The notes: generated from the letters alone by a model not told the origin. DNA of 64,000 nucleotides from Chengkuizengella sp. SCS-71B (GCF_040100845.1 NZ_JAZHSH010000001.1:496001-560000), one strand, 5' to 3'. Shown: positions 1-10,206, counted from the stretch's first letter. Numbers and translations: made by a program.

Positions 1-1174
1 GAAGGTTTGCAGTTCTATCTGTCACTGCATGTGTAATTTCATGTGCAATAACATCATACGATCCAGAGAATGGAAGCCAATTTACACCATCTCCATCCCC
101 ATACATCATTTGATTTAAAGGTTCACCTAACCAACCTGCATTGTTATAACCTTGTCCAAAATGAACCGTAGACCTAATTGGTGCACCTTGATTATCGAAG
201 CTATCACGATTAAACTTCTCTAGGTAGTAATCATAAACTAAACCAGCATAATAGTGAGCATCAACAGCTGCTCTATCATATGAGCTATTAAATACGTTAT
301 CACTATCACTCCATAGGGTACCTGGAAGATAACGCATGATTTGACGAAGAGGTCTATCTAATATTCTCTGACTTACATTTTCACCATCATAAGTGAATAT
401 GCCCTGGCCTCTCGTATTATCTTGCAAGTAATAAGTACTTCCTTGCTTATCAGTATTTAATGTTTTAACATCTCCTAATACACCTGTACCTGTTCCTTCA
501 GAATCAATTTTGAACGATTGATTAAATTTATCTAAGATGTCACCTGTTGCAGCATCTACAAAATAACTCCAGTCTCCTATTTCAGGGTAAAGGAATTTAA
601 AATTAACGTGAAATGCATAGTGAGATGAATCATCTTTTACATAGATCACTTCTTCCGTAGTTGGATCTATAATATATGATGGTGTTTCAGAGAAAGAAGA
701 AATAAGATCATCTTCAGCGATTGAGAATGCATCTTTCTTCTTTACTTTTTTATCCTGTTTTAATTTTTTATCTAAATCAGGAGCTACAGTTCCAGAAAAT
801 GCTGTTAATACTCCTGATTGATCAATATGAGCTGTAAAGGTTCTACCATATACAGGCGTTCCTCTAAATTCCTGCTTTAATCTTAAATGAGTAAATCCTA
901 AATCATCAACAAATTCATCGATGATTATAAAATTACTCTCAGCAGATTCAGCAAATTTGAAAACATCTTTTTTTCCATTTAGGTATCCAAACAAAACATC
1001 TTTTGCTTTTTTGTTAGATTTTTCTGTTAATTTACCGGAAACAAATTCAGGAGTGGATGATTTCTCACTTTTGTTTATTTTTTCAAAAATATCAGGTTTT
1101 GCACTAGCCTGAGGTATGAATATAGCTAGAACTAAACTTAATGATAAACAAACAGCAAGTAATTTTTTATTCAT
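1..1174 (-). CDS. M4 family neutral metalloprotease (thermolysin/bacillolysin type), partial
   Basis: Reads off the left window edge, so only about the first 391 residues are present. Starts with a Sec signal peptide ending near QASA, then an FTP/PepSY propeptide and the beginning of the M4 catalytic domain. The zinc motif HEITHA lies at residues 378-383, at the very edge; the third zinc ligand (Glu) would lie outside. The protein is nearly the same as the complete protease at 1886-3523, so the two are a tandem duplication. Secreted proteases of this family are made as zymogens and degrade extracellular protein. The start ATG follows an AGGAGAG-type ribosome site. The family is certain; whether the missing part is intact cannot be seen. 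Confidence 0.93.
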   Translation of the reverse strand, partial: MNKKLLAVCLSLSLVLAIFIPQASAKPDIFEKINKSEKSSTPEFVSGKLTEKSNKKAKDVLFGYLNGKKDVFKFAESAESNFIIIDEFVDDLGFTHLRLKQEFRGTPVYGRTFTAHIDQSGVLTAFSGTVAPDLDKKLKQDKKVKKKDAFSIAEDDLISSFSETPSYIIDPTTEEVIYVKDDSSHYAFHVNFKFLYPEIGDWSYFVDAATGDILDKFNQSFKIDSEGTGTGVLGDVKTLNTDKQGSTYYLQDNTRGQGIFTYDGENVSQRILDRPLRQIMRYLPGTLWSDSDNVFNSSYDRAAVDAHYYAGLVYDYYLEKFNRDSFDNQGAPIRSTVHFGQGYNNAGWLGEPLNQMMYGDGDGVNWLPFSGSYDVIAHEITHAVTDRTANL

Positions 1175-1611
1175 ATACTAATCTCTCCTCTTTTTTAAAA
1201 TAATACTAGAGTTGAGTATTTGAATATTAAACTAATTTCACCTCGCTTTTTTTGAAAATGACCGTTTAACAATTCACATCACTAAAATCTGAAAGCGCTT
1301 TCCACAATTAAATTTCAAAACTATGAATACAAAAAAATTAGGTTTATACTGAAATGTTTTTCTAGTAGAGTGAATGAATAATGTAACAGTAATAAAATCT
1401 AGGTAGTTAAAATTCAATCTAATTATTTGATTCAAAGATGAGATTTAATGTAGAGATTATTTTCAGAAGTAGAAAAAGTAATATGTAAGGGAATAATTGT
1501 TGAATCGTGTCGTAAGTTATCAGATACTCACGCTAAATTATAAATAAAATACTTTAAACTGTCAATAATATATAACGATATTAAAATTTTAATCTTATGA
1601 TTTTTAGCGGG
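1175..1611. other. Intergenic region upstream of the first protease
   Basis: No gene seen. At 1480-1499 it carries AATATGTAAGGGAATAATTG, which recurs exactly at 3870-3889 upstream of the second protease, at a similar distance (about 300 and 340 bases) from each start codon. The duplication therefore included the upstream region, and the shared block may hold a regulatory site. Otherwise AT-rich. Confidence 0.5.
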
Positions 1612-1703
1612 GTTCACCTCAATAGGTGGTCTCTCCCTAATCAGATAGAGTAGAGTCTCCATCTGATTTCACGATGTTTAAGCATTCTTAAACGAGTTCA
1701 CTA
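1612..1703. repeat. Dispersed repeat B, copy 1
   Basis: About 92 bases matching 23275-23364. It contains a small palindrome around CACCTCAATAGGTGG, then CATCTGATTTCACGATG and a TTTAAGC/GCTTAAA-like inverted repeat ending in GTTCACT. Partial copies lie at 28702-28746 and 28976-28997. Function unknown; probably a small non-coding dispersed element. Confidence 0.65.
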
Positions 1704-1709
1704 GTTTAG

Positions 1710-1843
1710 AACGAAGCTGGGACAAAACCCAATTAATGAATAAATCGCATGAAATCAATTTAATAATCCTTGATTTCATGCGATTTTATTTATGCGTATT
1801 ATGCAAAAATCAGTTAGTTTTCAAATTATGTCCCAGCCTCGTT
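1710..1843. repeat. Dispersed repeat A (GCTGGGACA...TGTCCCAGC), copy 1
   Basis: Outer inverted repeat AACGAAGCTGGGACA / TGTCCCAGCCTCGTT encloses an inner hairpin built on AAATCGCATGAAATCAA and its complement. A second copy is at 28555-28690. It lies just beyond the 3' end of the protease gene at 1886-3523 and may act as its terminator. GCTGGGACA-bounded structured elements are common between genes in Firmicutes. Confidence 0.75.
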
Positions 1844-1885
1844 GAGTTAAAATACTTTTACTATATTAATCAATAAGGAAGAGTA

Positions 1886-3523
1886 TTAGTTAATCCCAAC
1901 AGCATTAAATGCTTGTTGTACAGATGTAACTTCTGAACTGTTCGATCCATACAATTCAGATGCAGATTGTTCTGCTGCAGAACGAAGCTGACTAAAAGTA
2001 GAAGATGCAGTTAAGTGTTGAGTTAGTGTTCTGTAGAAGATATCTCCCATTTTGTCTTTTCCAATACCATTTACAGATACACCAGAGTGGTTACCACCTT
2101 CACTTAATAAATAAGCTGCTTTATTGATAATACTACTATTGGTATGAACACCACCATAATCTGCTGTGGTATGTAAATAATCATCGTAGTGATCTGGTTT
2201 ATTAAATAAAGTTGGATCGGCCATAGATCTTAAACCATTACTAGAAAGCGTAACGTCTTCACCCATTAACCAGTCAGGATCTAAGTCAGCCCAAAACTCA
2301 GCTAAAGCACCAAAAATGTCGGACATGGATTCATTTATTGCTCCCGACTCATCTTGATAAATAAGATCGGCAGTTCTATCCGTGATTGCATGTGTGATCT
2401 CGTGTGCAATGACATCAAATGCACCAGAGAAAGGTAGAGTATCTGCATCCCCATCCCCATATATCATTTGATTTAAAGGCTCACCTAACCAACCAGCGTT
2501 GCCCCAATTTTGTCCAAAGTGAACAGTAGATTTAATAGTAGAGCCCTGATTGTCAAAGCTATCACGATTAAACTCTTCTAAGAAGTAATCATAAACTAAA
2601 CCAGCATAATAATGAGCATCAACTGCTGAGCCATCATTAAATATATTATCCGTATCACTGACTAGAGTTCCTGGTAGATAAAGTTGAATCAACCATATTG
2701 GATAAAAGAGAAGGTTTTGGTGAACATTTCCCCCATCATAAGTGAAAATGCCATTACCTCTCGTATTATCTTGTAAGTAATAGGTACTTCCTTGTCTGTC
2801 AATATTTAATGTTTTTTCATCTCCTAATACACCTGTACCTGTTCCTACTTCATCTGCTTTAAAAGATTGATCAAATTTATCTAAAATGTCACCTGTGGCA
2901 GCATCTACAAAATAATTCCAATCTCCTAATTCAGGATAGAAAAATTTAAAATTAATGTGATACGCATAGTTTGATTTGTCATTCTTTACATATATTACTT
3001 CCTCCGTAGTTGGGTCAATGGCATATTGTGGTGCTTCAGAGAAGGAGGAAATGAGATCATCTTCAGCAATTGAAAATGCTTCTTTTTTCTTTACCTTTTT
3101 ATCCTGTTTTACCTTTTTATCTAATTCAGGAGCAACAGTTCCAGAAAAGGAAGTTAGTACGCCGGAATTATCAATATGAGCTGTAAAGGTTCTTCCGTAA
3201 ACAGGCGTTCCTTTAAATTCTTGCTTTAATCTTAAATGGGTAAATCCTAAATCATCGACAAACTCATCAATGACAACAAAATCACTTTCAGCGGATTCAG
3301 CAAATTTGAAAACATCTTTTTTTCCATTTAAATATCCGAACAAAATATCCTTTGGTTTTTTATTGGATTTTTCTGTTAGTTTACCAGAAACAAATTCAGG
3401 CGTGGAAGTTTTCTCATTTTTATTAATTTTTTCAAATATATCAGGTTTTGCACTAGCTTGAGGTATGAAGATAGCTAGAACTAAACAGAGTGATAAACTA
3501 ATAGCAAGGAATTTTTTTTTCAT
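1886..3523 (-). CDS. M4 family neutral metalloprotease (thermolysin/bacillolysin type)
   Basis: Complete 545-residue secreted zinc protease precursor. Signal peptide about residues 1-25 (cleavage near QASA), FTP domain and PepSY propeptide to about residue 225, then the M4 catalytic domain. HEITH at 374-378 supplies two zinc ligands and the catalytic Glu. The third ligand is the Glu of GAINES, 20 residues downstream. The alpha-helical C-terminal domain has the family's GGVHTNS and a conserved late His region. The paralogue at 1-1174 follows it on the same strand. Each gene appears to have its own upstream region, so they are probably separate transcripts. Role inferred from family: extracellular protein degradation, typically in stationary phase. 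Confidence 0.95.
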   Translation of the reverse strand: MKKKFLAISLSLCLVLAIFIPQASAKPDIFEKINKNEKTSTPEFVSGKLTEKSNKKPKDILFGYLNGKKDVFKFAESAESDFVVIDEFVDDLGFTHLRLKQEFKGTPVYGRTFTAHIDNSGVLTSFSGTVAPELDKKVKQDKKVKKKEAFSIAEDDLISSFSEAPQYAIDPTTEEVIYVKNDKSNYAYHINFKFFYPELGDWNYFVDAATGDILDKFDQSFKADEVGTGTGVLGDEKTLNIDRQGSTYYLQDNTRGNGIFTYDGGNVHQNLLFYPIWLIQLYLPGTLVSDTDNIFNDGSAVDAHYYAGLVYDYFLEEFNRDSFDNQGSTIKSTVHFGQNWGNAGWLGEPLNQMIYGDGDADTLPFSGAFDVIAHEITHAITDRTADLIYQDESGAINESMSDIFGALAEFWADLDPDWLMGEDVTLSSNGLRSMADPTLFNKPDHYDDYLHTTADYGGVHTNSSIINKAAYLLSEGGNHSGVSVNGIGKDKMGDIFYRTLTQHLTASSTFSQLRSAAEQSASELYGSNSSEVTSVQQAFNAVGIN

Positions 3524-4061
3524 ATACTAATCTCTCCTCTTTAAAGTTTCAATAGAGTTGAGTATTTGTATTGTAAAAACGCTTCACCTCGCTTTCTCAT
3601 ATAAATTACCGTTAACAATTCACATTACTTTTTCCCACAAAATGATTGCATATATTACAATTTATCTTATATGTTTTAAAGTTTAGTTGAATAATAGAAT
3701 AAAAAGTAGAGTACAGAATATTAGGAGTTTTCAATTGATAGGATATAGTGGAATAATTATTAAATAAGGTTCATGTTAATTAGTTAAGATGAAGTATCCT
3801 AGTAAATGAGATGTAAATACAAAAAAAGTCGGTTTGTATTGTGAAAAAGGTTTCAGGAGTGGTAAAAGTAATATGTAAGGGAATAATTGAAAATGGTATA
3901 TATTAACAAAATACTCATTTTAAAGTATAAATGATCGACAATAAATTGTCAATATTGATATATACTGCATAAAAATTCAAACAAAGTTCAAAAAACACCA
4001 AAATTAGACAAAATTCTGTTTGAAAATAGTCCAATTATATTTCACGTCTTTTTTTAAAAAA
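3524..4061. other. Intergenic region upstream of the second protease
   Basis: No gene seen. It shares AATATGTAAGGGAATAATTG (3870-3889) with the region upstream of the first protease. The part nearest 4061 is the 3' flank of the ger operon, which reads in the same direction; no convincing terminator was recognised. Confidence 0.5.
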
Positions 4062-5207
4062 TCAAGGTGTTAATTCTAAGATAGATGAACTTTTAATCAA
4101 TAAATCAATATCGATTTTAAGGGATGATTCAGTTAAAGGGAGTTTATCTTTTCGTGTAATTTCCTTCCATTTTTTCAGGTCTTTCCGATATAAAGTTTCT
4201 GTTAAACGATATACATCTGCATCTAAATCTAATCCCCGTTTATATGTGGTTAAGATTTGCTTTTTTATTTCTTCTTTTGCTTTTTTTGTAAGTTGTTCCT
4301 GATTAATATTTTGAAATAATTCACCTACATATGCCTTTGTTTTTATTTTAATTAGAAATGTTACATTTTCATTTTTTGTTTCAGGTATAATATCCACTTT
4401 CAATTTATCAATGATAATGGATGCAATAGGTTTTTTGTTTTGATCTTCAATTAGGAGGTTATTATTGATAATATCGGGATGGAGCCACCGAAATCCATCT
4501 ATTTCTGCTTCCCTTAATATTCCTTTAAATTCACTGCGTGTATAAAGGACACTTACACTATCAAATCTTAGGTGCTTATTTTCACTATCACCTAACAGTT
4601 GGATGTAAGGTATAGCAGAAGTATAACTGGGTTCATCCAATTCAATCAACATCTCTATTAAATTGATCGGTTTAATCAAAGAGCTTTGTTCATAATTGTT
4701 TTTAGGATCACCTAATCTTCCAAAAATAGGGGATAAGTTCATATCTTTAAAAGTACCTTCTTTTAAAATTTCATCTAAAGATTCTGCACTGGAACTATAA
4801 ATCCATATGGTATATCTTGTCTTAGGATAGCGGATAAACTTCTCAATAACATCGTTCACCTTTCCTTTTTGTTTTAATAAATCCTCAGTAAAAATAATAG
4901 CAGATAAATGTCCCCAGAATACTTTTTCCGGCACGGTTTTATACAAATCAAATAATGCTTCTTCAATTGTTTTTCCAATGCCTTTTTTAACAGTAGGTAC
5001 AAGCGATCCCCCTCCAGCTTCCTGTCCTTGTCCGCCTCGACCTCCGAAAATAACAAATTGTACATGAATTTCAAATAGGCCATCTTTTACATTCACACCT
5101 AATGCATGAGCATATAACATGCGATCAACCTCATCAGAATTCCAGCAGCCTGTCAGCAATATGATAATAGAAAGAATAAAGATTGTTTTTTTAAGCATCA
5201 TTCTCAT
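4062..5207 (-). CDS. Ger(x)C family spore germination lipoprotein (GerBC/GerKC type)
   Basis: 381 residues. N-terminal lipoprotein signal with lipobox LLTGCW, so the mature protein starts at Cys21 and is anchored in the spore inner membrane. The rest is the GerC fold, which packs against the A and B subunits of nutrient germinant receptors. It is the third gene of a B-A-C operon: the A subunit ends 33 bases upstream. GerC subunits are required for receptor function. Germinant specificity cannot be read from sequence. Confidence 0.92.
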   Translation of the reverse strand: MRMMLKKTIFILSIIILLTGCWNSDEVDRMLYAHALGVNVKDGLFEIHVQFVIFGGRGGQGQEAGGGSLVPTVKKGIGKTIEEALFDLYKTVPEKVFWGHLSAIIFTEDLLKQKGKVNDVIEKFIRYPKTRYTIWIYSSSAESLDEILKEGTFKDMNLSPIFGRLGDPKNNYEQSSLIKPINLIEMLIELDEPSYTSAIPYIQLLGDSENKHLRFDSVSVLYTRSEFKGILREAEIDGFRWLHPDIINNNLLIEDQNKKPIASIIIDKLKVDIIPETKNENVTFLIKIKTKAYVGELFQNINQEQLTKKAKEEIKKQILTTYKRGLDLDADVYRLTETLYRKDLKKWKEITRKDKLPLTESSLKIDIDLLIKSSSILELTP

Positions 5208-5240
5208 CCTAGTGATTTATTTCCACTTAAGTCATTAAAA

Positions 5241-6659
5241 TTAGTTATTTTTCAAAGATTTCACATATGACTTTAAAAAATTACCAGTTTTTTTTGAAGT
5301 CATAGTTAAATAATTCACTCCATAGGGTCTTAAGTTGGCTAAATAAAGAATGGTAAGGAAAGAAGATATAAAGAATCCCCATATTCCTAAAATGGAAGAG
5401 ACGAACAAAATAAAATATCTTACTACACTTATTGAACCAACTAATGATTGATTAATTAACGTATAAGTGGATACAACAGAAACTGCGATGATGACCATTG
5501 TAGTTGCATTGGTAATCCCAGCAGCGATTGCGGCATCACCGATAATTAGTCCCCCTACGACACTTAACGTTTGCCCTATTCCAACAGGCAACCTCATCCC
5601 AGCCTCTCTAAAAATTTCAAATAACATCAGCATAATAAATACTTCTAAAGCTGAAGGGAAAGGAACTCCACGTCTTGATTCAACAATGGTAGCAAGTAAT
5701 GCAAACGGGATTTGATCATGATGAAAAGAGATTAAGGCAACCCAAAAACCAGGTAGAAATGTTGCCATTACAAATCCTAAGATCCTCATTGCTCTTTCAA
5801 ATAAAGTAAAGATAGTGATCATCTCTTTATCCTCACCACTGTCTAATAAAAACATAAAATTTGCAGGACCTATGATTACCGTTGGCAATCCGTCAACGAT
5901 GAGTACAAAACGTCCGTTCATCAAAGAATGAACTGTGAAATCAGGTCTGCCTGAATAGCTAAATAATGGGAATAAAGGGAATTTGATATCTCCAATTAAC
6001 TGTTTTATTTGTTTTGTACTATATATGGCTTCAGCTTTAATATTTGATAATTTACCTTTTATTTTTTTAAGTACATGAGGATCAATTTTATCATCAATAT
6101 AAAGCAGGCCTACTTTAGTTTTTGTTTTTTCGCCTACAGAATATTGATGATAGTGTAGACTATTTGAAGGTATTCTCTTTCGAATCAAGGCCGCATTTGT
6201 AGTAATATCTTCAATAAATCCATCTCTAGATCCTTTGATGGGTACATCAGTAGTAGAATCCTGAGGATCACGTTTAGGAAAGTCACGAGTATCGATAGTG
6301 TAGGCAGATAATAATTTTGGGAAGTAAATTAACACTTGTCCGGTTAAAACTTGTGCAATCATTTCCTTAGTATGTTCAACTTGATGTAATGTTGCTATTT
6401 TAAGCTCTTTATGAATGAATTCATTTGAAAAACTTTGATTTTCCATCAATTCAAAAAGTTTACGCAGCTCTGGAATAATTACTTTATTCAGTTTATCGTA
6501 ATCATGAAGACCTTCACAATAAGTAAACATAACCTTGTAATCATTAGAATTGGACTGAAAATGTAAGATTTGATGTTTAACATCATAGCAGGATTGAAAA
6601 GCATCTTTTATTGTTTGCTCTTTAAAGTGATTATGATTATTTTTTTTGTTTGTGATCAT
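5241..6659 (-). CDS. Germinant receptor A subunit (GerA/GerKA family)
   Basis: 472 residues. A cytosolic N-terminal part holds the conserved segment GSRDGFIEDI (about residues 152-161). A membrane domain follows, with SGRPDFTVHSLMNGRF and the PFPSALEVFIM-type helices. Family length is 460-550, so this is full size. With the B subunit upstream and GerC downstream it forms one nutrient receptor complex in the spore inner membrane. Ordered B-A-C on the minus strand, unlike the A-C-D-B operon at 16.0-20.4 kb. Confidence 0.94.
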   Translation of the reverse strand: MITNKKNNHNHFKEQTIKDAFQSCYDVKHQILHFQSNSNDYKVMFTYCEGLHDYDKLNKVIIPELRKLFELMENQSFSNEFIHKELKIATLHQVEHTKEMIAQVLTGQVLIYFPKLLSAYTIDTRDFPKRDPQDSTTDVPIKGSRDGFIEDITTNAALIRKRIPSNSLHYHQYSVGEKTKTKVGLLYIDDKIDPHVLKKIKGKLSNIKAEAIYSTKQIKQLIGDIKFPLFPLFSYSGRPDFTVHSLMNGRFVLIVDGLPTVIIGPANFMFLLDSGEDKEMITIFTLFERAMRILGFVMATFLPGFWVALISFHHDQIPFALLATIVESRRGVPFPSALEVFIMLMLFEIFREAGMRLPVGIGQTLSVVGGLIIGDAAIAAGITNATTMVIIAVSVVSTYTLINQSLVGSISVVRYFILFVSSILGIWGFFISSFLTILYLANLRPYGVNYLTMTSKKTGNFLKSYVKSLKNN

Positions 6660-6722
6660 CGTTGAATTTTTCCTTTTGATTATTTTGGTTAGAACACTTT
6701 TATATTTAAAATGATAGTTTCG

Positions 6723-7814
6723 TTAAGTTTTTTGTTTTATCTTATTTTGTACAAATATTAAGAATCCTAATAATATTGAAATGGTGAACATAAACCAAAA
6801 TGAATAAGGTATAAAAAAACCATATAATAATCCAGCTAAAAAGGTGTCGCTAGTTGGTAATTGAACGAGAATGATCATCGTTGTAAATAAAATAAGTGTG
6901 ATCCATACTTTATTTTTTTGCCTTTTTATATTTATCATTTCTGGGATGATATACATAAATAAGGAAATTCGAATAAAGGCACCTGCTAACCATTGATAAA
7001 TAGACAAAAAATCTACATGTTCCACAAATCGCCCTAGGGTAACCATTCTCCATTGTTCAAATGCAGGAGCTCTCATTTTCTGTGCTTCTTCTGGACCAAA
7101 AATCGTAATCGATCCAATTAGAGGTCCGAGTGTAAGCATGATCAAAGTTAATCCCGTTAATATCACAGGGAGCAGTTTAATCTTTGAATGTACTTTGTGT
7201 TGTAAAAAAATTATGATAAACAGTTCAATAAGCCCTGATCCTGAAACTATCATGCCAATGAGTACTGGTTCCAAACCATGTTCTAAAATAGGAGTTAATA
7301 ATGAATAATCTTTATATTGTGTATTTGAGAAAGAAACAAAAAAGCCTAAAGTAACCACAATGGGTAGCAAAATGATGTTCATATTTGTAATTGTTCTTAG
7401 ACTAGTGATGACAGTAAAAAAACATAACAGTATAAAGGTGATCGTGAGCATAAACATGGGTGTCTCAGGCAAAAAGGTAAGGATTGTCCACCTAAGCGTA
7501 GCAATTAGTGTTGTTGTTGAAAGTAAAAATAAATGCAAGCAGATCATGAGAAATAAAATGAATGTTATTATTTTACCGAATTTTTCTTTTATAAATTCAT
7601 AAAGTTTTTTTTGTTGTGTATGTTTTCTAATGTAAATAATAAGTAAAATCCATATTGGATAAATTGCGATGTTCATTACAGTAGATATCCAGGCATCTCG
7701 ATGAGCTGTCGCCAATAAAACAGGGATAATTAAAACGTGATTAATTAATCCAGCGGAAGTAATCATTAAGAACATTAATTGAGTAGTTGATATTAGATCC
7801 CCATTTTTCCTCAT
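6723..7814 (-). CDS. Germinant receptor B subunit (GerB/GerKB family, APC-type permease)
   Basis: 363 residues with about ten membrane segments, of the spore-germination permease family; the B subunit is thought to bind the germinant. An in-frame ATG exists 22 codons upstream (7880). The ATG at 7814 is preferred because it follows a strong AAGGGGGATGA ribosome site and gives the usual MRKNG...ISTTQLMFL N-terminus. First gene of a B-A-C operon, divergent from the sulfur operon; the 195-base gap holds both promoters. Confidence 0.92.
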   Translation of the reverse strand: MRKNGDLISTTQLMFLMITSAGLINHVLIIPVLLATAHRDAWISTVMNIAIYPIWILLIIYIRKHTQQKKLYEFIKEKFGKIITFILFLMICLHLFLLSTTTLIATLRWTILTFLPETPMFMLTITFILLCFFTVITSLRTITNMNIILLPIVVTLGFFVSFSNTQYKDYSLLTPILEHGLEPVLIGMIVSGSGLIELFIIIFLQHKVHSKIKLLPVILTGLTLIMLTLGPLIGSITIFGPEEAQKMRAPAFEQWRMVTLGRFVEHVDFLSIYQWLAGAFIRISLFMYIIPEMINIKRQKNKVWITLILFTTMIILVQLPTSDTFLAGLLYGFFIPYSFWFMFTISILLGFLIFVQNKIKQKT

Positions 7815-7931
7815 TGGTTCATCCCCCTTATTAATTTTAGCTTCACTAGATTTCCTTAAAAAATATTTAATACTTCGCATAGTTGTTTTCTTAGTATGGG
7901 TGGTTTTTTATGGAAAAATTCAAAAATAATG

Positions 7932-7980
7932 TTGACGAAATGAGAAATTCATTTTACAATATAAATACCCATAGGGGTAT
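7932..7980 (+). promoter_or_regulatory. Sigma-A promoter with CstR/CsoR-type operator of the sulfur operon
   Basis: TTGACG (7932-7937), 17-base spacer, TACAAT (7955-7960), then the palindrome ATACCCATAGGGGTAT (7965-7980) over the expected transcription start. ATACCC-N4-GGGTAT is the operator form of CsoR/CstR repressors, and a CstR-like gene ends this operon. A bound repressor would block initiation. Confidence 0.85.
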
Positions 7981-8009
7981 AAGTATTTGAAGGGAGGTGA
8001 AAGTACTGG

Positions 8010-8480
8010 ATGAAAAAAACAACAATTGTATTATTCAGTGGTGATTACGATAAAGCGATGGCTGCTTATATAATTGCAAATGGAGCGGCAGCTTATGACC
8101 ATGAGGTTACCATTTTTCATACATTCTGGGGATTAAATGCTTTACGTAAAGAGGAAAACGTTCTAACCAAAAAGGGGTTCCTTGAAAAAATGTTTGGCAG
8201 CATGATGCCACGTGGTGTGGAAAAGATGGGATTATCTAAAATGAATTTTGCAGGAATGGGCCCTAAAATGATTAAAAGAGTCATGAAAAAACACAATGCT
8301 CTGCCTCCTGAACAATTGATACAAATGGCTCAAGAGCAAGGGATTAAGTTGGTAGCATGTACAATGACGATGGATTTATTAGGTTTGCAAAAAGAAGAAT
8401 TGTTAGAAGGAATTGAATATGGTGGGGTTGCAGCATATTTAGCAGATGCGGAAAATGGAAATGTGAATTTATTTATTTAG
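8010..8480 (+). CDS. DsrE/DsrF-like family sulfur-carrier protein
   Basis: 156 residues, one DsrE-like domain. The conserved Cys lies in ACTMTMDLLG (about residues 115-124), the site that carries persulfide in this family. A loop rich in Met and Lys (about 50-95) is longer than in the paralogue at 9790. First gene of the operon, with a good AGGGAGGTG ribosome site. Role inferred from family and neighbours: accepting or relaying sulfane sulfur between TusA and rhodanese proteins in the cytoplasm. Confidence 0.88.
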   Translation: MKKTTIVLFSGDYDKAMAAYIIANGAAAYDHEVTIFHTFWGLNALRKEENVLTKKGFLEKMFGSMMPRGVEKMGLSKMNFAGMGPKMIKRVMKKHNALPPEQLIQMAQEQGIKLVACTMTMDLLGLQKEELLEGIEYGGVAAYLADAENGNVNLFI

Positions 8481-8535
8481 CAAATGATGACATATAAAAA
8501 GAATAAGAACTTTATGGAGAATGGAGGGTTAGATT

Positions 8536-8844
8536 TTGAAAATCATTACACCTGAAGAATTAAAACAACTTCTTAATAAAAATAAGCAACTTCATATGAT
8601 AGATGTGAGAGAAGTGGATGAGATCAAGGAAGGAATGATTGAAGGAGCTACACACATTCCATTAGGTTTGTTAGAATTCCGGCTTCATGAATTGGATAGA
8701 TCTAGAGAATATATTATGATTTGTCGTTCCGGCAATCGAAGTGGCATTGCTACACAATATTTAAAAAGTCAAGGTTTTAAGGTGAAAAATATGATAGGCG
8801 GTATGTTGGAATGGACAGGGGAAGTCCAAAAAAATTTACGCTAA
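8536..8844 (+). CDS. Single-domain rhodanese-like protein
   Basis: 102 residues. Starts at TTG, 6 bases after GGAGGG. Contains the rhodanese landmarks IDVREVDE near the N-terminus and the active-site loop ICRSGNRSG with the persulfide-carrying Cys. Rhodaneses transfer sulfane sulfur from donors to thiol acceptors. A CstR-type operator follows 4 bases after the stop, so the downstream genes may also be started independently. Confidence 0.92.
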   Translation: MKIITPEELKQLLNKNKQLHMIDVREVDEIKEGMIEGATHIPLGLLEFRLHELDRSREYIMICRSGNRSGIATQYLKSQGFKVKNMIGGMLEWTGEVQKNLR

Positions 8845-8847
8845 TCA

Positions 8848-8863
8848 ATACCCTACAGGGTAT
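8848..8863. promoter_or_regulatory. Second CstR/CsoR-type operator
   Basis: ATACCCTACAGGGTAT, a perfect ATACCC-N4-GGGTAT palindrome of the same form as 7965-7980, between the rhodanese and the TusA-rhodanese gene. I see no strong sigma-A promoter here (TGGACA at 8812 is poorly spaced), so it may serve an internal promoter or a second binding site. Confidence 0.8.
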
Positions 8864-8916
8864 ATGAGGTTTGTTAAATAAAAAAAGAGCTTTTGATAAA
8901 TAGGGAGGTTTTGTCA

Positions 8917-9489
8917 TTGACAAATATTCAAACAGATAAGGTATTAGATGCCAAAGGTTTAGCATGTCCGATGCCAATTGTAAAGACCAAAAAATCAATT
9001 AATGAATTGGAGCCTGGTCAAGTATTGGAAATTCAAGCCACAGATAAAGGATCAACCGCTGATCTAAAAGCTTGGTGTGCTAATGTAGGTCATCAATACA
9101 TTGGAACAATCGAGAATGCAGAGATTATCCACCATTTTGTTAGAAAAGGTGGAGAAGAGATGGAGGAAATAAAATACCCCCATCTAATTGAAAACGACCA
9201 ATTAGCAAAAAGACTGGAGAGTAACGAACAAGCGGTTATTTTAGATGTGAGAGAGCCTTCAGAATTCGCATTCAATCATATACCTGGTTCTATCTCTATT
9301 CCTTTTGGAGAGCTTGAGCAACGAATTAATAATTTAAATAAAGAAGCTGAGATGTATGTGATTTGTAGAACAGGAAATAGAAGTGACCTGGCAGCACAAA
9401 AATTATCACAATTAGGGTTTAAGAAAGTATTTAATGTTGTTCCAGGAATGTCTGAATGGAAAGGGAAAACAGAAAAGTTAATCGATTAA
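8917..9489 (+). CDS. TusA-rhodanese fusion protein
   Basis: 190 residues from the TTG at 8917, chosen because GGGAGG precedes it by a good distance. N-terminal TusA/SirA domain with LDAKGLACPMPIVKTKK, Cys being the sulfur carrier. From about residue 85 there is a rhodanese domain with LDVREPSEF and active-site loop VICRTGNRSD. Fusion of the two places sulfur donor and carrier in one chain. The TusA part is closely related to the stand-alone TusA at 11385. Confidence 0.92.
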   Translation: MTNIQTDKVLDAKGLACPMPIVKTKKSINELEPGQVLEIQATDKGSTADLKAWCANVGHQYIGTIENAEIIHHFVRKGGEEMEEIKYPHLIENDQLAKRLESNEQAVILDVREPSEFAFNHIPGSISIPFGELEQRINNLNKEAEMYVICRTGNRSDLAAQKLSQLGFKKVFNVVPGMSEWKGKTEKLID

Positions 9490-9504
9490 TTGGGGGTGTT
9501 ATTC

Positions 9505-9741
9505 ATGGAAAATCAAATTACAGTATACACGACAAATACTTGTCCTTATTGTTTAATGTTGAAAAACTTTTTGAATGAACAAGGACTGCCTTTTAAAGAA
9601 ATCAATTTAGAAAATGACGCTATTGAAGCTCAAAAACTGATCAATACTACAGGGCAGTTAGGCGTGCCCCAAGCAGAGGTTAATGGAGAATGGGTATTAG
9701 GATATGATCGAAAAAAGATATTGGATTTAATTCATAAATAA
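9505..9741 (+). CDS. Glutaredoxin-like thiol-disulfide oxidoreductase
   Basis: 78 residues from the ATG at 9505, which follows TTGGGGGTG. Thioredoxin fold with redox motif NTCPYCLMLK near the N-terminus and the cis-Pro segment LGVPQAEV. CPYC is the classical glutaredoxin motif. In this operon it could reduce mixed disulfides or persulfides on the sulfur-carrier proteins; that role is inferred from position. Confidence 0.88.
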   Translation: MENQITVYTTNTCPYCLMLKNFLNEQGLPFKEINLENDAIEAQKLINTTGQLGVPQAEVNGEWVLGYDRKKILDLIHK

Positions 9742-9789
9742 TCACCTGAGCTATTTTAGAAAGTAAAAAAATTTTAGGAGGTTATCATC

Positions 9790-10185
9790 ATGTCAAATAA
9801 AGTGGCAATCATTGCATCTAACGGTGGTTTATTTGAAGCATATAAAGTGTTTAATATTGCAACAGCATCTGCAGCGACAGACGCTGAAGTAGGAATATTC
9901 TTTACTTTTGAGGGTTTGAACTTAATTCATAAAGAAGGTAATCAGCAACTTCCTTTACCAGAAGGAAGAGAGCATTTTGAGGAAGGGTTTAAAGCAGCTG
10001 AAGTTCCATCTATTGATGAACTTATTGTAATGGCAAAAGAGTTAGGGGTGAAATTCATCGCTTGTCAAATGACGATGGATGTTATGAATGTAAAAAAAGA
10101 GGACTTAATATCAGGAATTGAAGTAGGAGGAGCAGTAACCTTTCTTGATTTTGCGAAAGATGCAAATGTAACTTTAACATTCTAA
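9790..10185 (+). CDS. DsrE-like family sulfur-carrier protein
   Basis: 131 residues, second DsrE-domain protein of the operon. Conserved ACQMTMDVMN holds the presumed persulfide Cys; the C-terminus (GGAVTFLDFAKDANVTLTF) matches the family end. Shorter than the first copy because it lacks the Met/Lys-rich insertion. Preceded by TTAGGAGG. Confidence 0.88.
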   Translation: MSNKVAIIASNGGLFEAYKVFNIATASAATDAEVGIFFTFEGLNLIHKEGNQQLPLPEGREHFEEGFKAAEVPSIDELIVMAKELGVKFIACQMTMDVMNVKKEDLISGIEVGGAVTFLDFAKDANVTLTF

Positions 10186-10189
10186 TAAA

Positions 10190-10206
10190 ACTCGCCGTAT
10201 GCGAGT
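10190..10206 (+). other. Small intercistronic hairpin
   Basis: ACTCGC-CGTAT-GCGAGT, a perfect 6-bp stem directly after the DsrE stop codon and before the next gene's ribosome site. No U-run follows on this strand, so it is more likely an mRNA processing or stability element than a terminator. Confidence 0.5.

Noticed and set aside
8812..8845. A sigma-A promoter for the second CstR operator
   Set aside because: TGGACA is present but the only -10-like sequence (GCTAAT) is 22 bases away, outside normal spacing.
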